A stretch of DNA of 30,687 nt. It comes from a virus. The notes under the pieces were generated by a model. It worked only from the letters and a program-made list of their open reading frames with translations, was not told the origin of the DNA and ran no database searches. The position numbers and the translations under genes are program-made. Position 1 is the stretch's first letter, and each line of letters begins with the position of its first letter. Positions 14,577-20,866 of this stretch are shown here, piece after piece. The DNA lies in IMG/VR virus record IMGVR_UViG_3300042453_003256, positions 1-30,687 of that record; one strand, given 5' to 3'.

Positions 14577-14616
14577 AGTAGACCCGACGTGGGGCCCATG
14601 CCGCCAGCCAGCAGCG

Positions 14617-14651
14617 CCGAGAGATTATTCTCGGTCAGGCTACCGCGTCAA
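14617..14651 (-). promoter_or_regulatory. Predicted late promoter with palindrome over the -10 box
   Basis: On the minus strand TTGACG (14646-14651), a 16-base spacer and AATAAT (14624-14629), five of six -10 consensus bases. CCGAGA (14617-14622) and TCTCGG (14629-14634) form an inverted repeat spanning the -10, a typical repressor site layout. Transcription would start near 14617 and run left. No equally good plus-strand promoter for the 14668 gene was seen in this gap. Confidence 0.6.
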
Positions 14652-14667
14652 GCGCAAGAGGTAGCTC

Positions 14668-16029
14668 GTGTCCGTGTCCTCGTACCGTGAAGGCGTCATC
14701 CCCAACCTTGACCCTGACCTCGCGGCCTGTGTCCCCTCGGCGGGACCGATCCACCGCCACCTCGCCTGGGCGGTGAAGACCACCGACGCCGAGGCCATCT
14801 TCCACCTCGGCTCCATCCTGCCGTGCTGGTCGCACGCCGTCGCCTCGCACGGCTTCGTCATCGACGAAGACCACCGCATGACGCCGCGCCTGTGGTCGAT
14901 GCTGATCGGCGTGCCTGCCTCGGCGAAGAGCACCGCCATGAAGCGGGCCATGAACCTGTACCGGCGCTTCTACGACAAGCAGCGCACCTCGGACCCGTTC
15001 GTCATCGCCGAGGGCAGCGTCCCGGGCATCTTCGAGGCTCTGGCCGACAGGCTCGACGCCGACCTCGGGATCAGCCACGCCGTGGTCTACCGCGACGAGG
15101 CCGCTCGGCTGCTCGACAACAAGGACACGAGCGTGTCCGATATGCTCTGCAACATCATCGACGGCGAGGACGTGAAGCGCCACCTGCGCTCGGCTCGCGC
15201 TGCGAACCGCGAGGCACCCGGGTCGGTCAAGGACACGCTCGTCAAGCCTGCCTTCAGCGGCATCCTCACCACGACCTTCTCCCGGCTGCGCGAGGTCACC
15301 AAGGCTTCGTACCTCGAAGGCGGACTGTACTCGCGCTTCCTCTGGTTCGTGGGGCAGCCCCGGCTGCCGCAGCAGTCCCTGACCTACTCGCTGCACAAGG
15401 GCGAGGAAGACGACGTGCTTACGGCCTGGACCGACTGGAGCCGCTGGGCTCTGGGGCAGGCCGCGCTCGGTGTGCCGCTTGTTGTCAAGGTGCCCCCTGA
15501 GTGCATCGAACTGCTCAGGGCCACGCTCTTCGCGAACCTGGAGCGGCACGGCGCGTCGGACAACCGCTTGAACGCCGCTCGGAAGCGCGGCATCCAGCAG
15601 GCCATCCAGCTTGCCGGCCTCTACGCGCTCTCGCAGTCCCGGCTCGTCGTGGAGCCCGAGGATATGGATGCGGCGATCAACCTCGTCGAGTTCTGCCTTG
15701 CTGGCCTTGAACGCCTCGACCCGAGCTTGGCCGTGGATGAGTTCATGCAGACGGTCGATCACGCCTTCCATGCCATCGCTGGGGCCGGTCCTGCGGGGCT
15801 CTCGACCTCCAAGGTCTACGCTGCGGTCAGGCGCAGCAAGGCCATCGTGGACGCCATGCTCGAAACGCTGATCGCCGAGGGCTCGGTGCGCCGGGTGCAG
15901 GTCAACACGGGCAAGCCTGGACGGCCGGCTCTGGCCTACGTCGCCAACGGGGCGGCGCGCTTCCACGGTGAGCCCGAGGAGCCCTCTGCGGCTTCGGAAG
16001 GGCCCGAGGCAGGCCGCAGCGTGAACTGA
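14668..16029 (+). CDS. DUF3987-like primase-helicase-type P-loop ATPase (453 aa)
   Basis: GTG at 14668 follows AAGAGG. Walker A is GVPASAKST (81-89) and a Walker B-like strand HAVVYRDEA is at about 137-145. The layout, a central NTPase followed by a helical part and a C-terminal winged-helix-like region (STSKVYAAVRRSKAIVDAML, about 383-425), fits DUF3987 proteins. These are often found in phages and mobile elements and annotated as the helicase half of a primase-helicase. No primase zinc or catalytic centre is visible, so the priming partner is missing or elsewhere. It should act at the replication fork. It stands alone, 15 kb from polA, with its own terminator downstream. Confidence 0.7.
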   Translation: MSVSSYREGVIPNLDPDLAACVPSAGPIHRHLAWAVKTTDAEAIFHLGSILPCWSHAVASHGFVIDEDHRMTPRLWSMLIGVPASAKSTAMKRAMNLYRRFYDKQRTSDPFVIAEGSVPGIFEALADRLDADLGISHAVVYRDEAARLLDNKDTSVSDMLCNIIDGEDVKRHLRSARAANREAPGSVKDTLVKPAFSGILTTTFSRLREVTKASYLEGGLYSRFLWFVGQPRLPQQSLTYSLHKGEEDDVLTAWTDWSRWALGQAALGVPLVVKVPPECIELLRATLFANLERHGASDNRLNAARKRGIQQAIQLAGLYALSQSRLVVEPEDMDAAINLVEFCLAGLERLDPSLAVDEFMQTVDHAFHAIAGAGPAGLSTSKVYAAVRRSKAIVDAMLETLIAEGSVRRVQVNTGKPGRPALAYVANGAARFHGEPEEPSAASEGPEAGRSVN

Positions 16030-16044
16030 GCCTCCTGGGCCCGC

Positions 16045-16158
16045 CTAGCAGCCCACGGCGAGGTAGCCGGCCAAGAGCCAGACCCCGATGGCGACCGGAA
16101 GCGAGAACACGATGAAACGGACCCGCTGCCGGTGCCCGAAACCTAGGTGGTAGGCCAT
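16045..16158 (-). CDS. Possible 37-aa single-span membrane peptide
   Basis: ATG 16158 to TAG 16045 on the minus strand. The product has a basic start (MAYHLGFGHRQRVR) and one clean membrane segment (FIVFSLPVAIGVWLLAGYLA). The ribosome site is weak. It lies just past the stop of the 14668 gene on the other strand, in otherwise non-coding DNA. The textbook N-in, basic-then-hydrophobic layout supports it; the poor ribosome site and small size count against it. Confidence 0.35.
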   Translation of the reverse strand: MAYHLGFGHRQRVRFIVFSLPVAIGVWLLAGYLAVGC

Positions 16159-16184
16159 AGCACCGAGGCGTAGCGCAAAGACCT

Positions 16185-16205
16185 TGACGGGGCACAACCC
16201 CGTCA
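16185..16205. other. Short GC hairpin
   Basis: TGACGGGG (16185-16192) and CCCCGTCA (16198-16205) form an 8-bp stem with a CACAA loop. Neither strand has a convincing T-run. It lies 27 bases upstream of the possible 37-aa minus-strand gene and 46 bases before the strong terminator. Confidence 0.4.
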
Positions 16206-16250
16206 GCTAGACCTCGCAGACCGGCTCGACCACACCCCTGCGTCCCCAAG

Positions 16251-16298
16251 TAGCCCCTGGAATCGCCTGCAATCAGCGTTCCAGGGGCTATTTATTTT
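16251..16298 (+). terminator. Strong intrinsic terminator
   Basis: TAGCCCCTGGAA (16251-16262) pairs perfectly with TTCCAGGGGCTA (16279-16290): a 12-bp stem with a 16-base loop, followed by TTTATTTT. This is the clearest Rho-independent terminator in the window. It ends rightward transcription about 220 bases after the DUF3987-like gene. Confidence 0.85.
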
Positions 16299-16589
16299 CA
16301 CCCGATTCCAGACCTCTTTGTTTCGCAGGGTTTGGACCCCTACACCCCCCCTAATCATTCCTCAATGATCTCGTGAGGAGGGTGCCAAAGTGGCAAACTG
16401 GCGCGACAAGGTGTCGCTCAGAACGCCCTAACGCAGAACCTGCGTGGGGGGTACCCACGTCCGCGCGCGGAAAACAAAGAGGTGACGGAAAGAATATATT
16501 TATTTTTTTTGATACATACTACTCCTTGTTCTGGCCGACCGCCCGGTTTGTTTCGGTCCTACATCGGCACCTTTTTGGCCGTGCCACCG
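16299..16589. other. AT-rich non-coding segment with inverted 12-mers (possible origin or control region)
   Basis: No convincing gene is present. ACCTCTTTGTTT (16312-16323) and its complement AAACAAAGAGGT (16472-16483) frame about 150 bases. Directly after the second copy is the only AT-rich island of the window (16490-16521, with a TATATTTATTTT run). A 10-base core of the same word (CCTCTTTGTT) also occurs at 6655-6664 beside the repeated late element. AT-rich DNA next to repeats in a replication-gene cluster could be an unwinding region of a replication origin, or a promoter region. Nothing proves either. Confidence 0.4.
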
Positions 16590-16642
16590 AAGTGTGCCAC
16601 GCGCACACTTGTGCTTGACGCCGCAACGGAGCCGCGTACCAT
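16590..16642 (+). promoter_or_regulatory. Predicted promoter with upstream palindrome
   Basis: AAGTGTGC (16590-16597) and GCACACTT (16603-16610) form a 21-base palindrome, an operator-like site. Five bases later come TTGACG (16615-16620), a 16-base spacer and TACCAT (16637-16642). It would drive the 16994-20447 gene group through a 350-base leader. The stretch 16643-16993 has no convincing gene; it contains a GTCCCC-GGAT-GGGGAC hairpin at 16946-16961 flanked by two CGGTCAA words (16939 and 16963). Confidence 0.45.
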
Positions 16643-16993
16643 CGCTCCCGTGACCATCCAGCCTTGGCACGGGGCGGGCGCGAAAGCCTCTCGCGGCCTT
16701 CGGGACGCACAGGGGCGTGGGGCGGCTGTTGCTGTTCCGCCGCCCTGCTGCCTGGGGCTCGTCGCGCTCGTCGGTGTCTCGCCGGGGCGCGCTTCCCCCA
16801 TGCACGCGCTTCGAGCCTACGACGGCTTGCGAGCGAGGCGGGCTGCGGGCTCAAGTAGCGCCCGCTCCGTTCCAGGGCTGGAAGGTCTTGTGCAGGCAAG
16901 GGCAGGCGTGGTTATGTCCTCAAACGAGGACTGAACCCCGGTCAAGTCCCCGGATGGGGACGCGGTCAAAGTCTCGGACGACAGGTAGGGCGC

Positions 16994-17653
16994 ATGGACG
17001 ACACGGTGATCACAATCGCGGCAGGCATCGGCATGGGCTCGCTCAGTACGGTGCTCGTGCTTGGGGTGCTGCTCTACACCCTGCTCAAGCGGGCAGGTCT
17101 GCTCCCGGGTGCTCCCGAGGTGCGGCTGCGCGTCGAGCCCGACCCCAAGGTCGCCGCCGCGCCCTACTCGACGCTCGACGGCGAGGACGACGAGGAGCCG
17201 GGCGCTTCGGGCGACGAGGACGCCGAGGGCGCTGACGCCGCGCCTGTGCCCAAGCGCCTGCCGGTGGTGCAGGACGCGCCGGCTGCGACGTGCAGCGAGT
17301 GCAAGAGCTTCGACCTCGTCGGCGGACAGAAGCTCTTGTCCAGCAACCCCGCCTTCCGCGCCGCTGCCGAGTGGGTGCCGCCCTGGCGCATGGGCCGGGC
17401 GCTCAAGACGCGGCCCAACCCCGAGTATGCTGCGCTTGAGGCCGAGCGGGACGCAGCCGAGGGCGAAGCTCGCGCCGCACTCGGCAAGCGCCTGGAGGTC
17501 ACGCCGCGCGAGGTGCCCTTCGATGACGACGAGCAGGTCGAGCCGGGGCTGCTGCACCTTGACTGGGCGCAGTTCGGGGCGTGCCTGACGCACTCGGAGA
17601 TCCGCGCCTCAAGTGACCGCTGCGACAAGTTCAAGGCCCGGGGGACGGCGTGA
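16994..17653 (+). CDS. Membrane-anchored protein with C-x2-C...C-x2-H...C domain (219 aa)
   Basis: ATG at 16994 follows AGGTAGGG. One membrane segment lies at about 14-31, then an acidic linker (62-80, DDEEPGASGDEDAEGADAA). The C-terminal domain has C100/C103 (CSECKSF), then GACLTH (C197, H200) and C210 in RCDKF. The same order recurs in the next gene, so the two share a domain, probably metal-binding (zinc or Fe-S). The membrane span places the domain at the cell membrane. The two genes overlap by GTGA. Function unknown. Confidence 0.75.
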   Translation: MDDTVITIAAGIGMGSLSTVLVLGVLLYTLLKRAGLLPGAPEVRLRVEPDPKVAAAPYSTLDGEDDEEPGASGDEDAEGADAAPVPKRLPVVQDAPAATCSECKSFDLVGGQKLLSSNPAFRAAAEWVPPWRMGRALKTRPNPEYAALEAERDAAEGEARAALGKRLEVTPREVPFDDDEQVEPGLLHLDWAQFGACLTHSEIRASSDRCDKFKARGTA

Positions 17654-18093
17654 ACCGCGACGGCAAGCACGACGACGCGCAGAGCTACTCCGTGCCCTCG
17701 GCGCTGCCGGTTAGCTGGCACGACGGGGAGCGGAGCGACGCACCCGGGGCCGTGACCGAGTCTCCGGTCGTGACGGGCGCTCTGGCCGAGGAAATGGCCC
17801 ACGTTCTCAGCACGGGGCAGACCTGCGGCGAGTGCCGCTACTTCTCACTGGCGCAGGGGCAGGCGCTCATGGCGGGGCAGCGGTTCCTTGAGCGCCTCGT
17901 GCGCGAGGACTCCTGGCAGATCAAGCACCTCGCCTCGCCGGTCAACCAGCTTGGCGTGTGCGGAGCGCACACCTCGGGCAACAAGGGCGAGCACGAAATG
18001 CTCACCGGCAAGCTGCACAAGGCGTGCGATCAGTTCCGCCCCGGCGGTGCGAAGGTGATCAGCCTCTCGCGCAAGACCACGGACAAGCGGTGA
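17650..18093 (+). CDS. Soluble paralogue of the C-x2-C...C-x2-H...C domain (147 aa)
   Basis: GTG at 17650 overlaps the upstream TGA. Residues 59-129 repeat the domain of the preceding gene: CGECRYFSLAQGQ (C59, C62), LGVCGAHTSG (C104, H107) and KACDQF (C126). It lacks the membrane segment. Four Cys plus a conserved His suggest a metal site. The pair may be a membrane-bound and a free form of one function. No known family is claimed. Confidence 0.75.
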   Translation: MNRDGKHDDAQSYSVPSALPVSWHDGERSDAPGAVTESPVVTGALAEEMAHVLSTGQTCGECRYFSLAQGQALMAGQRFLERLVREDSWQIKHLASPVNQLGVCGAHTSGNKGEHEMLTGKLHKACDQFRPGGAKVISLSRKTTDKR

Positions 18094-18452
18094 CGCTCGC
18101 CGGCTGGCTCACCTGGGCCCTGACGCTGCTCGGGCTCGTGTACCTCGTGACCGAGGCGGCGATCACCGCCCCGCTCAGGGTGCCGCTCGCTCGGCTGCAC
18201 CCGCTCTTGGCGAGCCTGCTCTACTGCCCGGCCTGCTCGGGGTTCTGGATCGGCCTGGGCCTCTACGGGCTCTACCCCGGCGAGGCCATCCCGACCTTCC
18301 TCCGCGCCGTGCTCTCGGGACTTGGGGCGATGGCGCTTTCAACGACGTGGAGCAAGGCCACGGGCGGCAACAGCGCCTGGGACGCCGAGGCTCCCTTGCG
18401 CGAGGCACAGCATGACGAAGCGCCGACGAGCGAAGCGAAAGAAGGAGACTGA
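18090..18452 (+). CDS. Small multi-span membrane protein with CPACSGFW motif (120 aa)
   Basis: GTG at 18090 overlaps the upstream TGA. Hydrophobic segments lie at about 3-22, 40-62 and 72-88. YCPACSGFWIG (45-55) matches the C-x2-C-x-G-F-W pattern of small phage and bacterial membrane proteins of the DUF1360 kind; I know no established function for these. The C-terminus is acidic and soluble. It is coupled to the Cys-domain pair, so all three may act together at the host membrane. Confidence 0.75.
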   Translation: MTLAGWLTWALTLLGLVYLVTEAAITAPLRVPLARLHPLLASLLYCPACSGFWIGLGLYGLYPGEAIPTFLRAVLSGLGAMALSTTWSKATGGNSAWDAEAPLREAQHDEAPTSEAKEGD

Positions 18453-18453
18453 T

Positions 18454-20295
18454 ATGGGTGGCACCATCGTGACGAACGCGGAACTGAAGGACGCTCCGAA
18501 GCAGGTCGAGGACATTCCGCTCGACCAGATCAACGACCTCGCCAAGAACCTCGAAGAGGTCTCGATCCGGCTCTGCCGGCGCAACGAGCGCGGGCAGGTC
18601 GCCACGGTCTACAACGGGATCAAGGTCCGCACGCTCGACCTCGCGAAGATCGACGACTGGAGCCGCGAAATGGCCGGCGGCGGTCGCTACCGCTGCGAGG
18701 TCAAGGATCCGACCGACACGGGCCGCTACGTCATGAGCCCGTTCTGGTTCAGCGTGGAGGGACCGCCCCGGCCTCCGCGCTTCCTCGGAAGCCCCGTAGA
18801 CTTCACCCCTGGACAGGCACAAGGAGCCGTCGCGATGCAGCAGCACTACTACCCCCCGCCGAGCCCGCCGCCCGGGTACGGTGCCCCTGCGCCGCAGCCG
18901 CAGCCCTCGGGCTCGCCGGCCTACGCGCCCCCTCCGAGCCCGTGGTCGCAGGGGCTCGACCCCTCGCAGCGCGGCGGCTACCAGCCGCAGCCCTACTACG
19001 CGGCTCGGCCGCTGATCGAACGGCCGCAGATCGCCCCCGGCGCGACGACCTCTTCAGACGAGGTCGCCCTGCGGCAGGTGGCCGATCTGAAGGGCGAACT
19101 GGCGACGATGCGCGCCGAGAGCAAGGCGATGCTGGAGAAGCTCAACACCGAGAACACGCGCCTGCGTGAGCAGGTCGCCGAGCGCGAGCGCGCCGTCGAG
19201 GCCGAGCGTCACCGGGCCGAGCTTTCGGCGCTGACCGCTCGGATCGAAGCGATGCAGCAGGCGCAGTCGCGCCCTGCGCCCGAAGCCACGAGCAAGATGA
19301 CGGACTGGGCTCCGCTCGCCGCCGCTGTCGCGCCCGTGCTCTCGGCGTGGATCAGTTCGCAGTCCTCCGCTGCCGCCAAGAGCCTAGAGGTGCAGCAGGC
19401 CGGGCTTCAGTCGCTCATGCAGGCCACGCTCGGGCAGGCCAGCAAGACCAGCGACGTGGAGAAGCTGATCACCACGCTCGGCCCGCTCGTGATGCCCCTG
19501 ATCAGCGAGAGCATGAAGAGCCGTGGCCCCGAGGCGCAGGCGGGACTGTTCCAGGCGATGGCCGAGAACAACCTCAACAGCGTGGCGATGATGGCGCAGC
19601 TTATCGAGGCGTTCGCCTCGGCCGGCGGCAAGGAAGAGCCCTGGTATCTGCCGATGATCAAGGAGGCTCTGGGCGGCGTGGTGCAGGTCGCCCAGGCTTA
19701 CACCCAGCAGCCCGGGGGCCTGCCGGGTCAGCAGCCCGTGCCGCCGCGTCCCTCGGGGGCTCTTGCGGCCTACTCGACCCTGGACGAGGCCGAGGCGCAG
19801 CGCGCGCAGCCCACGCAGCAGCCCGCCAAGCGCCCCGCACCGCAAGCGCAGCCCAAGGTGCCGCAGAACCTCGAAATGCTCTTCGCCCTGCTCCCGGGCG
19901 AATTCCAGACGCCCGAGTGGCGGGCGATCCTTCGGGCGCTGCACTCCGAGCCCGCTCCGCAGGCTGATCGCGTGGCCGTGATGCTCACCAGCCACCTTGA
20001 GCACCTCGTGACCTTCGACCTTGTCCCGGCGCTTCTCTCGCAGGTGCACGAGCACCCGCGCGCCACGCTTGAGGCGCTCTTGGAGAAGCTCCCCGTGGCG
20101 CGCACGAGCCCGGCGTATGCCAAGCAGGTGCTCGACCTGACCCTGGCCTACCTCGCCGAGGACGGCTTCGCAGGCGCGGGCAGCGCGCCGACCAAGCTGG
20201 AGGCCGACGCCAAGGGCGAAGCGGCCGAAGCCGAGGAAGCCGAGGAAGCCCACGAGGGCGAGGTCGTCGAGGCCGAGCAAGCGGTGGCCGAATGA
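18454..20295 (+). CDS. Large Pro-rich and coiled-coil protein (613 aa)
   Basis: ATG at 18454 has a strong GAAGGAG site; the frame is open further upstream but there it overlaps the previous gene. Residues 1-105 form a globular domain. About 103-196 is Pro/Gln/Tyr-rich and disordered (HYYPPPSPPPGYG). About 203-271 is a coiled coil (LKGELATMRAESKAMLEKLN). The second half is helical and Ala/Gln-rich, with another Pro/Gln linker near 430-485 and an acidic Glu/Ala C-terminus. It looks like a scaffold or adaptor. Its place between membrane proteins and the replication genes suggests an early or middle role; no family was recognised. Confidence 0.75.
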   Translation: MGGTIVTNAELKDAPKQVEDIPLDQINDLAKNLEEVSIRLCRRNERGQVATVYNGIKVRTLDLAKIDDWSREMAGGGRYRCEVKDPTDTGRYVMSPFWFSVEGPPRPPRFLGSPVDFTPGQAQGAVAMQQHYYPPPSPPPGYGAPAPQPQPSGSPAYAPPPSPWSQGLDPSQRGGYQPQPYYAARPLIERPQIAPGATTSSDEVALRQVADLKGELATMRAESKAMLEKLNTENTRLREQVAERERAVEAERHRAELSALTARIEAMQQAQSRPAPEATSKMTDWAPLAAAVAPVLSAWISSQSSAAAKSLEVQQAGLQSLMQATLGQASKTSDVEKLITTLGPLVMPLISESMKSRGPEAQAGLFQAMAENNLNSVAMMAQLIEAFASAGGKEEPWYLPMIKEALGGVVQVAQAYTQQPGGLPGQQPVPPRPSGALAAYSTLDEAEAQRAQPTQQPAKRPAPQAQPKVPQNLEMLFALLPGEFQTPEWRAILRALHSEPAPQADRVAVMLTSHLEHLVTFDLVPALLSQVHEHPRATLEALLEKLPVARTSPAYAKQVLDLTLAYLAEDGFAGAGSAPTKLEADAKGEAAEAEEAEEAHEGEVVEAEQAVAE

Positions 20296-20447
20296 GCGGC
20301 GAGGACGACCGCAAGGTGCAGGCTCGCGTTCCGCCCGAGGTACGCAAGGCCCTGCGCCTTGCGTGCGTCGAGCGCGGCGTGACCATCCAGCAGGCGCTGC
20401 GCGAGGCCATCGAAGCGTGGCTCGCGCAGCGGCCCGCCAAGGGCTGA
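20292..20447 (+). CDS. Ribbon-helix-helix DNA-binding regulator (51 aa)
   Basis: ATG at 20292 overlaps the stop of the previous gene (ATGA). The product starts MSGEDDRKVQARVPPEVRKA: a short strand (KVQARVP), helix A (EVRKALRLACVERG) and helix B (TIQQALREAIEAWLAQ), the CopG/Arc layout. Such proteins act as dimers that put the paired strand into the major groove, usually at palindromes. Candidate sites here are the palindromes at 14617-14634, 16590-16610 and 20821-20850, but none is linked to it by sequence alone. At 51 aa it is easily missed. Confidence 0.8.
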   Translation: MSGEDDRKVQARVPPEVRKALRLACVERGVTIQQALREAIEAWLAQRPAKG

Positions 20448-20485
20448 ACACACCGACGCTCGGCGCGTGGTAGGCTGCGCCGGTC

Positions 20486-20773
20486 ATGGCAAAAAAGCTC
20501 TTCACGGTCAACGCGCACTCGTCCTACACCGGATCGCAGAGCTACTGCGTGCTGGCGTCGGACAGCAAAGCCGCGATCAAGCGGGTCTTCCAAGGCGAGA
20601 AGCTCACCTCAGAGGGTGATGATCGCTACCTCGTGGAGGACGCGAAGGGGAACTTCGCTCGCGCCACGATCACGGCCTACTCTGACCGTGGCTGCGCCTG
20701 CGTCATCGGCTCCGAGCGAGGAGGCGGCGGCATCGGGCGCACCCGGTCAAGCAAGCGCCGACGCAGAGCGTGA
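20486..20773 (+). CDS. Small protein with very basic C-tail (95 aa)
   Basis: ATG at 20486 has no clear ribosome site; TGGTAGGCT ends 9 bases upstream and could be an extended -10 for a nearly leaderless message. The N-terminal 60 residues look like a small alpha/beta fold (LFTVNAHSSY, CVLASDSKAAIKRVF). The tail is Gly- then Arg-rich (GRTRSSKRRRRA). Nucleic-acid binding is possible. No family was recognised. Confidence 0.65.
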   Translation: MAKKLFTVNAHSSYTGSQSYCVLASDSKAAIKRVFQGEKLTSEGDDRYLVEDAKGNFARATITAYSDRGCACVIGSERGGGGIGRTRSSKRRRRA

Positions 20774-20777
20774 CACT

Positions 20778-20850
20778 TAGTAGTTGACACTCTCCGAAGG
20801 CTGGGCTAGTAGTTCCTCACCCTGACGCAGGCGCTTGAGTCTGCGTCAGG
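20778..20850 (+). promoter_or_regulatory. Promoter and start-site hairpin of the replication operon
   Basis: TTGACA (20784-20789, full consensus), a 17-base spacer and TAGTAG (20807-20812) give a start near 20819. TAGTAGTT is directly repeated at 20778-20785 and 20807-20814. CCTGACGCAG (20821-20830) and CTGCGTCAGG (20841-20850) form a perfect 10-bp inverted repeat exactly at the predicted start. It would make a 5'-end hairpin in the message or serve as an operator. There is no T-run, so it is not a terminator. Confidence 0.7.
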
Positions 20851-20866
20851 TTGGAACGAACGAACG

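Noticed and set aside
14480-14599. Upstream starts for the transglutaminase-like gene
   Set aside because: They run through the leader hairpin and U-run and add low-complexity sequence.
14635-15966. 443-codon minus-strand frame opposite the DUF3987-like gene
   Set aside because: Shadow frame; the plus-strand product has Walker motifs and a normal start.
16650-16934. Plus-strand frame of 95 codons beginning GTG 8 bases after the TACCAT box
   Set aside because: Codon choice is mixed and unlike neighbouring genes, there is no ribosome site, and the product has no recognisable fold; a leaderless gene cannot be excluded.
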